Shown here piece by piece: positions 33,492-42,939 of a stretch of DNA of 64,000 nucleotides (the stretch's first letter is position 1; each line of letters starts with the position of its first letter). The DNA is from Paenibacillus nanensis (lineage in GTDB: Bacteria; Bacillota; Bacilli; Paenibacillales; Paenibacillaceae), in NCBI RefSeq assembly GCF_003583765.1, contig NZ_QXQA01000018.1, positions 1 to 64,000 on the forward strand. Reading direction: 5' to 3'. The position numbers and the translations under genes are program-made. The notes below the pieces were generated by a model. It was not told the origin of the DNA. It did no database searches and saw nothing but the letters and a program-made list of their open reading frames with translations.

Positions 33492-34697
33492 CTAAAATTT
33501 ATCCGTCAGGTAGAAGACCGCCTGCTGCTTAGGGAACAGGACTTGCAGAAGCTTCGAGGCGGCTTCGTCAGCCTCATCCTCTTCAGCCGGTTGATAGCCG
33601 AAGATGACGGATGAGATAAGGCGGTATGGATCAAGACGAAGCGTTACGTATGCGGCGCCGGGATCGGGCTGCCCCGAGATGCTCAGCCGCTGATTGCGGT
33701 AATGCAGCCATAGCCGGTTCACGCCGATATGCAGCTCGAGATGGAGCGGCAGGTGCGCGAATTCGCTGTGATGGATGCGCTGCTCGAGCTCCGGCTGAAG
33801 CTTCCGGAACATGGAGCGGCAGTCGATCATTTTCCACATCGAGACGTTGAGCTCGAATTGCTCCGCATGATGTTGCTTGTAGTAGTCGGCTAGCTTATGG
33901 TCGTCAGGCCATTTCGCAAGCACATGCGTCGCATTCGGCGGAAGCTGGCAAAGCGCCGTAAATAACGCGGCAGCCTCGTCCGCGGCTTCGGGCAAATAGG
34001 CCAGCTCCTGAATAAACGGCTTTTCGCCTTCTGTTTTCTCAATTAAGCCGTAGGCGACGATGCGGCCGTTATGACGCAATAAGCGGCAGTCGGCTTGGTA
34101 CCAGGCCGGCCAGCTGAGCAGATCGTCCCAGTACGCTTTATCGCGGATGAGGGTGTACGTCCGCTTGTCGTTGAATTGCTCGTAGATAGAGCGCAGCTTT
34201 TGAAGATGCTGCGGTTCGAACGGGATAATGTCAAAGCCTTCCGAAGGCTCGATAAGAGCGGGCTTAGCAATCGAGTAGGCTTTTTCGGGAATGAGCTTCC
34301 AGCCGGCCTTTTCGTAGAACGCGTGAATCACGGCAAGAAGCAGGGTGGCGTCATAATCGTTCCGCTTCATCCACTCGCACTGCGCATGCAGGATGCGGTG
34401 AGCGAGACCCATCCCGCGGTAATTCGGATCGGTGCCGACGCTGCCGATGCCGCCGATCTTGAGCTCGGCCTGCCCGACGCGGATGCGAAGCGGGAAGATT
34501 TGGACCGTGGAGGCGATTTGGCCGTCGACGGACGCATACCAGGTTGTCTGCGGGTCGTAGGAGGAGTCTTTCAACAGGCGGTCTTGGAAAAAGGCTTTCC
34601 CGACGGAAAACACCTCGTCCAAAATAGTAAAAATGCTTTCAAGCTGCTGCTCGTCAGGGGCATTGGCAACGGCGATCGACGGGCTGTTCGTCGTCAT
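33492..34697 (-). CDS. Eis-like GNAT acetyltransferase
   Basis: 401 aa. An N-terminal GNAT domain has the acetyl-CoA loop GSVGTDPNYRGMGLAHRIL (residues about 84-102); a second GNAT-like domain and a C-terminal sterol-carrier-like fold complete the three-domain layout of Eis proteins, which acetylate amines on several positions. ATG 34697 follows GGAGGTTGCCTC. The stop is 5 bp from the convergent AraC gene, with no clear terminator between them. Confidence 0.85.
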   Translation of the reverse strand: MTTNSPSIAVANAPDEQQLESIFTILDEVFSVGKAFFQDRLLKDSSYDPQTTWYASVDGQIASTVQIFPLRIRVGQAELKIGGIGSVGTDPNYRGMGLAHRILHAQCEWMKRNDYDATLLLAVIHAFYEKAGWKLIPEKAYSIAKPALIEPSEGFDIIPFEPQHLQKLRSIYEQFNDKRTYTLIRDKAYWDDLLSWPAWYQADCRLLRHNGRIVAYGLIEKTEGEKPFIQELAYLPEAADEAAALFTALCQLPPNATHVLAKWPDDHKLADYYKQHHAEQFELNVSMWKMIDCRSMFRKLQPELEQRIHHSEFAHLPLHLELHIGVNRLWLHYRNQRLSISGQPDPGAAYVTLRLDPYRLISSVIFGYQPAEEDEADEAASKLLQVLFPKQQAVFYLTDKF

Positions 34698-34828
34698 GAG
34701 GCAACCTCCGGTTCGTCGCTCTTGGATGGAGCGGATTTTTTTGTCATCATACAGGATTTAGGATAGCGGCTCAATAGATTTCCGATTTAAAGAAACTTTT
34801 GTATCCTACCCATAAAGGAGCGGGCATC

Positions 34829-36199
34829 ATGGTTCAGCATAACCACAGGGAAAGCTACGATGTCGTCGTATTGGGCGGAGGCCCGGCGGGGATTACCGCG
34901 GCGGTCAGCGCGGCCCGGAACGGCGCGAGCACGCTGCTCGTCGAGCGGTACGGCTTCCTAGGCGGCATGTCCACCGCGGCTTTGGTTTATCCGTGGATGA
35001 CGTTTCATTCCGCCACCGGAGAGCAGGTCATTAAAGGCGCCGCCCAGGAAATCGTCGACCGGCTGCAGGAACGGGGCGGCTCGCCGGGACATTTGCGGGA
35101 CACGATCGGGTTTACGTATTCGCTTACGCCCTACCATCCCGAGATGTATAAGGTTGTCGCCTTCGAAATGCTGCAGGAGAGCGGCGCGGACGTCCTTCTG
35201 CACACCTCGGCCATTGATGTGACGGCGGAGGACGAGCGCATACAAAGCGTGACTCTCTATAACAAAAGCGGGATTCAGACGGTGCAAGGGAAGTTCTATA
35301 TCGACGCCACGGGCGACGCGGATATCGCCAGCCGGGCGGGCGCGCCTTGGGAACAGGGCAACGCGCAGCGGAAAGTGCAGCCGATGACGATGAAGTTTCG
35401 CATGAAAGGCGTCCGGCTCGACAGCGTGAAGCAGTATATCCTGGAGCATCGCGATCAGTTTTACGAGAAGACGTTATTCGATCGGCTGGATGAACTGCCG
35501 CTCACTTCCGTTTCCGGTTTTTTCGAGCTGTGGGAAAGGGCGAACCTTTCCATTCCGCGTGAAGGCGTTTTGTTTTTTACGGGGCCCGGCGCGGATGAGG
35601 TGCTGGTCAATGTGTCGCGCGTGACCGGCCTTGATCCGACGAATGCGGCGGACTTGACAAAAGCAGAGCTGGAAGGAAGAAAGCAGGTGCTGGAGCTGGA
35701 GCAATTTTTCCGAGACTACATTCCCGGCTTCGAGCAGGCGTCGATCTCCGAGGTCGGCTCGCAGATCGGCGTTCGCGAAACAAGGCGCGTCATCGGCCAT
35801 TATGTGCTGAACGGATACGATGTGCTGGATGGGCGCCGCTTCCCCGATGTGATTGCGCGAAGCGGCTATCCGATCGACATTCATAATCCGGAAGGGAAAG
35901 GGATCACCGCCAATTTCATTCGCGAAGGCGGCGCTTACGATATTCCGTACCGCAGCATCGTCCCGCAAAAGGTGACGAATCTGCTGCTGGCCGGCCGCTG
36001 CATCTCCACCACGCATGAAGCGCAGGCGACGACCCGGCTGACGCCGAGCTGCATGGCGATCGGGCAGGCTGCGGGTACGGCGGCCGCGCTCGCGGTCAGC
36101 CTGAACTGCGGAAATATCGATGTCCCGATCCGCACGCTGCAGCAGCGGTTAATCGGGCAGGGTGCGGAACTCGGATTGGCGAAGGAGAGTGCCGAGTGA
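34829..36199 (+). CDS. FAD-dependent oxidoreductase (FAD_oxidored, PF12831 type)
   Basis: 456 aa. ATG 34829 has AAAGGAG 9 nt upstream. The dinucleotide fold VVLGGGPAGITAAVSAARNG (residues about 13-32) and VERYGFLGGMST are followed by IDATGDADIASRAG and a C-terminal FAD-binding GRCISTTHEAQATTRLTPSC. Members are annotated as dehydrogenases or reductases of sugars and related compounds; the exact reaction is unknown. First gene of a three-gene unit; its TGA overlaps the ATG of the next gene. Confidence 0.88.
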   Translation: MVQHNHRESYDVVVLGGGPAGITAAVSAARNGASTLLVERYGFLGGMSTAALVYPWMTFHSATGEQVIKGAAQEIVDRLQERGGSPGHLRDTIGFTYSLTPYHPEMYKVVAFEMLQESGADVLLHTSAIDVTAEDERIQSVTLYNKSGIQTVQGKFYIDATGDADIASRAGAPWEQGNAQRKVQPMTMKFRMKGVRLDSVKQYILEHRDQFYEKTLFDRLDELPLTSVSGFFELWERANLSIPREGVLFFTGPGADEVLVNVSRVTGLDPTNAADLTKAELEGRKQVLELEQFFRDYIPGFEQASISEVGSQIGVRETRRVIGHYVLNGYDVLDGRRFPDVIARSGYPIDIHNPEGKGITANFIREGGAYDIPYRSIVPQKVTNLLLAGRCISTTHEAQATTRLTPSCMAIGQAAGTAAALAVSLNCGNIDVPIRTLQQRLIGQGAELGLAKESAE

Positions 36200-37821
36200 T
36201 GGGCGCCGATATCCGCGTGGAGCTGCTTGGCCAGGGCCGGGTGCTGCGGTTTGCGAGGGACGAATGGACGCGCCTGTATGAGAGGGCGGGAGAACCGCTG
36301 TCCGTTCAAAGAGTCGTGCTTGGCACGCGGGAGCAGCTTCGGCAGGCGGAGCCCGGGCAGTCTGCCGCCATTGCGGGGCCGCTGGAGACGGCTCGCTTTA
36401 CGGACGAATTTGTTATCTCGCAGCAGGGACACAGCGTCTATCTGATCGGCGGGTGCGAGCGTGCGGCGCTGTATGCGGTGTACCGCTATGCGGAGCTTGC
36501 GCTGGGTCTGCGCTGGATCTTCCCGGGCGAGCAGCCGGCGCGGCTGGAGCCGGCCGCCGGGTTCGACTCTCCGCTGCATGAGGCGCCGCGTTTGGAGCGC
36601 AGAGGGTTTGTGTTCGAGACGATCGACGATGTGCCGTTTATGCAGGGGATGGTCGATTGGCTGGCCAAAAATAAAATCAACGAGCTGTTCTTCACCTTCA
36701 CGCTGTGGGATAAAATCGGTTCCGCGCTGCGGGAGCTGATTGCCGACCGCGGGCTGGACGTTACGCTGGGCGGCCACAGCGCCTCCTTTTTCCTGGACCG
36801 GCAGCAGAAGGAGAAGGCGGCGCAGGCTGCCGATCATCCGTATACGGCGAAGAGGCAGCTTGACTATACGGATGTAAGCTGGCAGCACGGCCTTATTCGG
36901 CAAGCGGCGGATTTTTGCCGCGACGTGACGAATTTGAAACGGATCTCGTTATGGCCGGAGGATATTCAGCATCAGCAGGCGGATTCGTTCCTGACGCATT
37001 ATACCGCCTTCACCGAACGTTTGGATGAAGGGCTGAGGCGAGCCGGGCTTCGGCTTGAAGTTGAGCATATCGCCTACAACGCGGGCCTCGCTTGGGATAT
37101 GCTGGAGCTTGGCGGACAGAAGCCCTCTGAACGGGTGGAGACGCTTTATGCCTATTGGGGCAGAGACTATCGATTTGGCCCCGATAAGAGCGAAAGCGTC
37201 AGCGACCAAAGAGCTTATTCCGCATTGAGTGACTGGCTAAACCGGCTTCGGCCTGTGGGGCGGAAGCTGACGGTATTCGAATATTACAGCGATCACTTTA
37301 TGTTGAGCCCGTTGTTCCCGATGCTCGGAGGGCGAATTGCGGAAGACGTGAACCGCTATGCGGAGCTGGGCGTCTACGGCATGACCAATCTGGTCGTGCC
37401 CTGCCGGGTCGACGGGTACGGCTACCAATGGAACCAAGTGTTTAACAGCTACGCATTCGCGCGGGCGCTCTGGAAGGAACCGGCCGATGAGATTATGCGG
37501 CAGTTTGCCGCCTTCTTTGCTGCGGAGCTCCGGCCGCTTATCGGGAGCCTCTACGAGCAGCTGGAGAAAGAAGTAACGGTCTTAACGAGCTGGAATGTGC
37601 CGCTTTTTCCCGCGCGCGCGGTTGACCCTCTGAAAGTAGCGTCGTATGCTGAAGAGGACAAAAAGCAGGTGATCGGGCAGCTGGACCGTATCATGGAGCT
37701 GGCGGAACGGTACTTGGCGATGGAGGAGATGAACGCTTCGCCGCAGCTGAAGCAGACGCTCGTTCATTATGCTTCCTACGCTCGGCTAATGAAAGAGCAG
37801 TGGGGGAGTCTACCTCATTAA
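36199..37821 (+). CDS. DUF4838/GH67 N-domain-like glycoside hydrolase relative
   Basis: 540 aa from ATG 36199, overlapping the preceding stop by one base (TGATG). The first 120 residues resemble the alpha-glucuronidase/GH20 N-terminal domain (YLIGGCERAALYAVYRYAELALGLRW), followed by a TIM-barrel-like region (FVFETIDDVPFMQGMVDWL, KINELFFTFTLWD; LKRISLWPEDIQHQ) as in DUF4838 proteins. No signal peptide, so it acts inside the cell on imported material. Catalytic acids cannot be assigned by eye. Confidence 0.65.
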   Translation: MGADIRVELLGQGRVLRFARDEWTRLYERAGEPLSVQRVVLGTREQLRQAEPGQSAAIAGPLETARFTDEFVISQQGHSVYLIGGCERAALYAVYRYAELALGLRWIFPGEQPARLEPAAGFDSPLHEAPRLERRGFVFETIDDVPFMQGMVDWLAKNKINELFFTFTLWDKIGSALRELIADRGLDVTLGGHSASFFLDRQQKEKAAQAADHPYTAKRQLDYTDVSWQHGLIRQAADFCRDVTNLKRISLWPEDIQHQQADSFLTHYTAFTERLDEGLRRAGLRLEVEHIAYNAGLAWDMLELGGQKPSERVETLYAYWGRDYRFGPDKSESVSDQRAYSALSDWLNRLRPVGRKLTVFEYYSDHFMLSPLFPMLGGRIAEDVNRYAELGVYGMTNLVVPCRVDGYGYQWNQVFNSYAFARALWKEPADEIMRQFAAFFAAELRPLIGSLYEQLEKEVTVLTSWNVPLFPARAVDPLKVASYAEEDKKQVIGQLDRIMELAERYLAMEEMNASPQLKQTLVHYASYARLMKEQWGSLPH

Positions 37822-37831
37822 ACGAAGGATT

Positions 37832-39157
37832 GTGGTGAAATTGGTCATTCGCATCGGCATCATCGGGACAAAGGAAGTTGTGGAGCAGATCGGTCAAGTG
37901 ATCAAAACCTTTCCGACCTTTACGCCGCAATTTTGCATCGTGGAGAATGAGACGGACATTCCGGGCTATGCGGAGAGGCTAAGCGATTCCGTGGAGGTCA
38001 TTCTCATCTACGGGCCGCTCGCCGGCCGGAGGCTGAAAGCGCAGCCGAAGCTGTCGATCCCCGTCCATTACGTCCCGCTTACGGAGGCGGGCTTGTACAA
38101 GGCGCTTCTCCGGGCGGTGAAGGACGCTAAGCTGACCCAAGGCATATCGGTCGATACGTTAACGAAGGTGCTTGTGACGCGTGCGGTCAAGGAGCTGGAT
38201 TTGCGGCAGCTGCCTTATGTGGTGTACAACGGGCCGCCCTATGCCTCCGCCGAAAAGCTCGTTGCCTTTCATCAAGAGCAATATGAAGCGGGGCGCTGCT
38301 CCATCGTCCTTACCGGGGTTCAAGCGGTCGCGCAGCAGCTGAGCGGACTGGGCATTCCGAATTTGTGGATGGGGCCGTCGGATCAGGATATTATCGTATC
38401 GCTCGAGCGCGCCCTGCTGTCCACCGAATCGCGGAGGAACAAGGAGTCGCAAATCGTCGTCGGCATCATTAATGTCGACGATTTCGGGAAGCTCGTCATG
38501 CAGCGGATGAACGAGCACGAGGTGCAGCTGCTGAAGCTGGATATTCAGCGGATGGTGCTAAGCTATGTGGAGTCGCTTGACGGCTATATGTCTTATCTTG
38601 GCGGCGACGAATATTTGTTTTTTACGACGCGGGGCATATTCGAACGGGAAACGGGCGGCTACAAATCGATTCCGCTGGCGAAGGACGCGAAGCAGAGCTA
38701 CAGCTTAAGCCTGAGCCTGGGCATCGGCTTCGGGATGACGGCCAACGAGGCGGGGACGAACGCGCGCGAGGCGCTTCGCAAGGCGAAGGAAGCCGGCGGC
38801 AACAGCTGCTTTATCGTGCGCGAGGATAAAAGCATCATCGGCCCGCTTGAAATGTCGGAGCCGGTGAGAGCGACGTTTGCGCCGCTCGATGTCGCGCTTG
38901 TGAAGAAGGCGGAGGCCGCGGGGATGACCAGCAGCTATTTAAGCAAGCTGGTCGCCTATATGTCGAAGCACGAAAAGTATGAGTACCACGTGCATGAAGT
39001 GGCCGCGATGCTGCATATTACGGTGCGCAGCGCGCATCGGTTATTGCTGATGTGGCTGGATAACGGCTTGATCGAGCTCTCCCGGGAGGAGAAGCTGCCG
39101 AAGGGGCGTCCCCGGCAAATGTACCGGTTTTCATTCATCGAACAGAAATCGTATTAA
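37832..39157 (+). CDS. Regulator with PrpR_N-like and degenerate GGDEF-like domains, wHTH
   Basis: About 441 aa; start among GTG 37832, GTG 37835 or TTG 37841. Residues 1-195 resemble a PrpR-type sensor half (ILIYGPLAGRRL; VLTGVQAVAQQLSGLGIP). Residues 207-345 have a nucleotidyl-cyclase/GTP-cyclohydrolase-III-like fold with GGDEY at 257-261 and NAREALRKAKEAGGNSCFIV. Residues 380-435 form a winged helix (EVAAMLHITVRSAHRLLLMW). It is the last gene of its unit, ends at a terminator, and lies next to a 9-bp inverted repeat before the following operon, which it probably controls. Whether the GGDEY domain binds or makes a nucleotide is unknown. Confidence 0.65.
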   Translation: MVKLVIRIGIIGTKEVVEQIGQVIKTFPTFTPQFCIVENETDIPGYAERLSDSVEVILIYGPLAGRRLKAQPKLSIPVHYVPLTEAGLYKALLRAVKDAKLTQGISVDTLTKVLVTRAVKELDLRQLPYVVYNGPPYASAEKLVAFHQEQYEAGRCSIVLTGVQAVAQQLSGLGIPNLWMGPSDQDIIVSLERALLSTESRRNKESQIVVGIINVDDFGKLVMQRMNEHEVQLLKLDIQRMVLSYVESLDGYMSYLGGDEYLFFTTRGIFERETGGYKSIPLAKDAKQSYSLSLSLGIGFGMTANEAGTNAREALRKAKEAGGNSCFIVREDKSIIGPLEMSEPVRATFAPLDVALVKKAEAAGMTSSYLSKLVAYMSKHEKYEYHVHEVAAMLHITVRSAHRLLLMWLDNGLIELSREEKLPKGRPRQMYRFSFIEQKSY

Positions 39158-39204
39158 AAGGCTGGAAGAAGACAGGCAATGGCCTGCGTTCTTTCGGCCT
39201 TTTT
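39156..39204 (+). terminator. Terminator after the GGDEF-like regulator
   Basis: AAAAGGCTG..AAGAA..CAGGC pairs with GCCTG..TTCTT..CGGCCTTTTT across an AATG loop; overlaps the stop codon. Confidence 0.85.
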
Positions 39205-39211
39205 GCGCGAA

Positions 39212-39240
39212 TTAAAGACAATTAGTCGTCCTGTCTTTAA
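39212..39240. promoter_or_regulatory. 9-bp perfect inverted repeat, candidate operator
   Basis: TTAAAGACA (39212-39220) and TGTCTTTAA (39232-39240), 11-nt spacer. It is followed by a possible -10 TAGAAT (39255-39260) at the right distance from the right arm for a -35, and the operon start is at 39295. It suits a dimeric regulator, most likely that encoded at 37832-39157. Confidence 0.65.
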
Positions 39241-39294
39241 ATGCGGCGGCTCAGTAGAATGAAGGTAATTCTACAATGGAGAGGTGCATGGTTC

Positions 39295-40311
39295 ATGAAC
39301 ACAATGGAGCAGCTGCTCGCTCAGCTGACAACACCGACGGAGGCGCTGGTGCAGGATCTGGCCAAGGTCGACGGAGATATTGTATTGCTCGGCGTAGGCG
39401 GCAAGATGGGCCCAACGCTTGCCGCTCTCGCCGTTAACGCGATCCGCGAAGGCGGGTTAAATAAAAACGTCATCGGCATTTCCAGATTTTCGAATCCGGA
39501 AGCGAGAGATGAGCTGGAACAGGTCGGCGTCAAGACGATACCATGCGACCTGCTGGACGATGCCGCCCTGCAGGCTTTGCCTCACAGCGACAACGTCATT
39601 TATATGGCGGGGAACAAGTTCGGCACGACGGGGCGCGAGCATTTCACATGGGCGATGAACGCTTATTTGCCGGGCCGGGTAGCCGAGAAATATAAGGATT
39701 CCCGCATCGTCGTTTTCTCCTCCGGCAATATTTATCCGTTCATGCCTGTCAGCAGCGGCGGCGCGGATGAATCCGTCGAGCCGCAGCCGGTCGGCGAATA
39801 CGCGCAATCGACGCTCGGCCGCGAGCGCATTTTCGAATACCATTCCCATAAAAACGGCACGCCGATGACGATGTATCGGTTGAATTACGCGATCGATATG
39901 CGGTATGGCGTTCTGCTGGAAATTGCCAAAGCGGTCAACGAAGGCAGAGCGATCGACCTGACCACCGGCTTTGCGAACGTAATCTGGCAGGGCGACGCGA
40001 ACGCGATGGCGCTCCGCTGTCTTAACCATTGCAGCTCGCCGCCGGCGGTCATCAATATTACAGGCCCCGAAACGCTGTCGATCCGCTGGGCGGCGGAGCA
40101 ATTCGCGGCGCGTCTCGGCAAGCCGGCGCTGTTCGCCAATGAAGAGGCGAATGTGGCTCTATTGAATAACGCGTCCAAGTCGCATCAATTATTCGGGTAC
40201 CCGCGCGTCAGCCTGCTGCAAATGATCGATTGGACGGCGGAATGGCTGCAAAGCGGCGGGGCTACATGGAACAAGCCGACGCATTTCCAGGAACGGGGAG
40301 GTAAATTTTAA
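39295..40311 (+). CDS. NAD-dependent epimerase/dehydratase family protein
   Basis: 338 aa. ATG 39295 follows GAGAGGTG by 8 nt. Extended SDR fold: DIVLLGVGGKMGPTLAALAV (residues about 28-47; glycine-rich NAD loop), SSGNIYPF near 145, and a region YAQSTLGRERIFEYH where the usual catalytic YxxxK is changed to Y-A-Q-S-T, so the Lys is not in place. First gene of the six-gene catabolic operon; the next gene overlaps by TAATG. Confidence 0.8.
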   Translation: MNTMEQLLAQLTTPTEALVQDLAKVDGDIVLLGVGGKMGPTLAALAVNAIREGGLNKNVIGISRFSNPEARDELEQVGVKTIPCDLLDDAALQALPHSDNVIYMAGNKFGTTGREHFTWAMNAYLPGRVAEKYKDSRIVVFSSGNIYPFMPVSSGGADESVEPQPVGEYAQSTLGRERIFEYHSHKNGTPMTMYRLNYAIDMRYGVLLEIAKAVNEGRAIDLTTGFANVIWQGDANAMALRCLNHCSSPPAVINITGPETLSIRWAAEQFAARLGKPALFANEEANVALLNNASKSHQLFGYPRVSLLQMIDWTAEWLQSGGATWNKPTHFQERGGKF

Positions 40312-41366
40312 TGAAACTTTCGGACTCGTTGCTGGCGGCGCTGCATGACGGGGTTGTCATTCCCGCTCACCCGCTGGCCTTGAATGAGAATCGCACGTTA
40401 GATGAGCGTCATCAACGCGCGCTGACGCGTTATTATATCGCTTCAGGCGCAGGCGGCATTGCGGTCGGCGTCCATTCCACGCAATTCGAAATCCGGGATC
40501 CGGAGCATAACTTGTTCGAGCCGGTGCTGAGAATGGCGGCGGAGGAAGTGGAGAAGGTGCATATCGGCCGGCCCTTTATGAAGGTTGCCGGCGTCTGCGG
40601 ACCGCTTGAGCAGGCGCTCGCCGAGGCCGATATCGCTTTGAAGCTCGGCTATGACGCCGCGCTGCTGAGCATGGGCGGACTGCAGTCGCTTACCGAGGAA
40701 GAGCAGCTGGAGCGCGCGCGGGCGGTCGCCGCGAAAATGCCGGTGATCGGCTTCTACTTGCAGCCTTCCGTTGGCGGACGCATTTTCAGCTATGACTTCT
40801 GGAGGAGGTTCGCCGAGATCGACAATATCGTCGCGATCAAGATGGCGCCGTTCAACCGTTATCAAAGCCTGGATGTCGCCCGCGCGGTATGTTATTCGAG
40901 CCGCAGGGAGGAGATCGCGCTTTATACGGGCAACGACGACAATATCGTCAACGATCTGTTCACCACGTACCGATTCGAAATAGAGGGCCAATTGGTGGAG
41001 AAGCAGGTTGTAGGCGGCCTGCTCGGCCACTGGGCGGTATGGACGAAAAAAGCGGTGGAGCTTCTGGAGGAAATCAAGGCGGCCCGCCGCGCGGAACAAA
41101 TCGATAAGGAATGGCTGACTCGCAATATTCAGGTGACAGACTGCAACGCCGCTTTTTTTGATCCGGCTCACCAGTTCGCCGGCTGTATTCCGGGCATTCA
41201 CGAGGTGCTTCGCCGCCAAGGACTGCTGAAAGGGACATGGTGCCTGAATCCGCATGAGGTTTTATCGGAAGGCCAGGCGGAAGAAATCGACCGCGTCTAT
41301 GCGCAATATCCTCATCTTCATGATGACGAGTTCGTGAAGACGCATTTAAGCGACTGGTTGAAATGA
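40311..41366 (+). CDS. DapA/NAL-family lyase (dihydrodipicolinate synthase-like)
   Basis: 351 aa, longer than typical DapA (about 290). TIM-barrel class I aldolase signs: GVHSTQFEI in the substrate loop, IGFYLQPSVGG with the conserved Tyr, and IVAIKMAPFN with the Schiff-base Lys near residue 184. A retro-aldol or dehydratase on a keto-acid is likely, the substrate unknown. ATG overlaps the previous stop (TAATG). Confidence 0.8.
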   Translation: MKLSDSLLAALHDGVVIPAHPLALNENRTLDERHQRALTRYYIASGAGGIAVGVHSTQFEIRDPEHNLFEPVLRMAAEEVEKVHIGRPFMKVAGVCGPLEQALAEADIALKLGYDAALLSMGGLQSLTEEEQLERARAVAAKMPVIGFYLQPSVGGRIFSYDFWRRFAEIDNIVAIKMAPFNRYQSLDVARAVCYSSRREEIALYTGNDDNIVNDLFTTYRFEIEGQLVEKQVVGGLLGHWAVWTKKAVELLEEIKAARRAEQIDKEWLTRNIQVTDCNAAFFDPAHQFAGCIPGIHEVLRRQGLLKGTWCLNPHEVLSEGQAEEIDRVYAQYPHLHDDEFVKTHLSDWLK

Positions 41367-42049
41367 GATTTAAGGACGTGTTCTCCATTATCGGTCCATC
41401 GATGATCGGTCCGTCGAGCTCTCATACGGCGGGCGCCGTGCGTATCGGCAGAGTCGCTCGGCATTTGGCGGGCGGCTTGCCCGAGAAGGCGGACATTTAT
41501 TTGTACGGCTCGTTCGCGGAAACCTACCGCGGGCACGGGACGGATCTGGCTTTGGCAGGAGGCTTGATGGACTTCCATACCGATGACGCGCGCATTAAAG
41601 ATTCGCTGGAGCTTGCGGAGCAGGCGGGAATGGAGGTCGTCTTTCATCCCATGACGCAGCCGCTGCCGCATTTGCATCCGAATACGGCGAGGCTCGTCAT
41701 TCAGCGGAAGGGTAACACCTTTGAAATCGCGGGCTGCTCCATCGGCGGCGGGAATATTGAGATCGTCCAAATCAATGGGTACGCTATTTCTTTCACGGCG
41801 AATTATCCGACGCTGCTCATCTTTCATGAGGACCGCAAAGGAATGATCGCGCTGATGACGCATATTTTGCAGCAATACGACGCGAATATCGGTTTTATGA
41901 AGGTGGAACGAAAGTCGAGAAGCGGGGACGTGCTTACGGTTATTGAACTGGATGATGCGAAGGATCGCGAGATTGTCAAGCAACTACGCATGCTGCCTCA
42001 TGTCCGCGCGGTGCATTTCATTCATCTAGGAGAAGGTGAGCGCGAATGA
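41363..42049 (+). CDS. sdaAB: L-serine dehydratase, beta subunit
   Basis: 228 aa, full family length. N-terminal FSIIGPSMIGPSSSHTAGA (residues 7-25), YGSFAETYRGHGTD, then a C-terminal ACT-like domain (about 150-220). With the alpha subunit, which overlaps by four bases (ATGA), it forms the iron-sulfur enzyme that converts L-serine to pyruvate and ammonia. In this operon a different beta-hydroxy amino acid is also conceivable. Confidence 0.93.
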   Translation: MRFKDVFSIIGPSMIGPSSSHTAGAVRIGRVARHLAGGLPEKADIYLYGSFAETYRGHGTDLALAGGLMDFHTDDARIKDSLELAEQAGMEVVFHPMTQPLPHLHPNTARLVIQRKGNTFEIAGCSIGGGNIEIVQINGYAISFTANYPTLLIFHEDRKGMIALMTHILQQYDANIGFMKVERKSRSGDVLTVIELDDAKDREIVKQLRMLPHVRAVHFIHLGEGERE

Positions 42050-42939
42050 GATTTCAGTCGTTACAGCAATTGAAGGAGCTCTGCGAGTCCGAGCGGGTGA
42101 CGATGGCGGAGCTGATGATCACCGAGCAGATGCATGAATCGGCACAGCCCCGGGCGGCTATCGTGAAGCAAATGTCGGATTATTATCAGGTCATGAAGGA
42201 AGCGGTTCATAAAGGCATCCACGAGCCGGTTAAGTCGCGCAGCGGCTTGACCGGGGGAGATGCGAAGCGCGTCCACGACTACATGAGCGGCGGCGCGTCA
42301 TCGCTCGACGAAGCGGCTTGCCGCGCGCTTGCCTACGCCTTGTCCGTATCCGAGGTGAACGCGTCGATGGGGCGTATAATTGCAACGCCGACGGCCGGTT
42401 CCTGCGGCATCATTCCGGGCGTGTTCGTCAGCTCGCAGCAGCGCTTCGGCTGGAGCGACGAGCATATGGTGAACGGGCTGTTCACCGCTGGAGCAATCGG
42501 TTACGTCATTGCCAACTCCTCCTTCGTATCGGGAGCGGAAGGCGGCTGTCAGGCCGAGGTCGGTTCGGCGATCGGCATGGCGGCGGGGGCGCTGACGGAG
42601 CTGCGGGGCGGAAGCCCGGAGCAAGCGCTGCATGCGGTGGGGCTTGCTTTGAAAAATTGCTTGGGCCTCATCTGCGATCCGGTCGCCGGTCTCGTTGAAA
42701 TTCCGTGCATTGTCCGCAACGGCTTTGGAGCGGTGACGGCTCTGGCGGCTGCGGATATGGCGCTTGCCGGCGTCCGCAGCGTCATACCGTCGGATGAAGT
42801 AATCGGCGTTATGCTTCAGGTGGGGCGCGCGATGCCTTCGCAATACAGGGAGACCGCGCAAGGCGGTCTGGCGCAGACGCCGACGGGGCAGAAGCTTGCG
42901 AAGCAGTGGAGCTCGCCGGAAGGAGAACAGGAAGGATGA
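42046..42939 (+). CDS. sdaAA: L-serine dehydratase, iron-sulfur alpha subunit
   Basis: 297 aa. Cys candidates for the 4Fe-4S cluster lie in AGSCGIIPG, EGGCQAEVG and CLGLICDPVAGLVEIPC (positions about 119-124, 166, 206-224); SRSGLTGGD near 65 is the usual substrate loop. Overlaps both neighbours by four bases, so beta, alpha and the M20 gene are translationally coupled. Confidence 0.93.
   Translation: MRFQSLQQLKELCESERVTMAELMITEQMHESAQPRAAIVKQMSDYYQVMKEAVHKGIHEPVKSRSGLTGGDAKRVHDYMSGGASSLDEAACRALAYALSVSEVNASMGRIIATPTAGSCGIIPGVFVSSQQRFGWSDEHMVNGLFTAGAIGYVIANSSFVSGAEGGCQAEVGSAIGMAAGALTELRGGSPEQALHAVGLALKNCLGLICDPVAGLVEIPCIVRNGFGAVTALAAADMALAGVRSVIPSDEVIGVMLQVGRAMPSQYRETAQGGLAQTPTGQKLAKQWSSPEGEQEG

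Noticed and set aside
42298..42861. Long minus-strand frame in sdaAA
   Set aside because: Shadow of a well conserved gene, with His/Arg-rich random-like composition.
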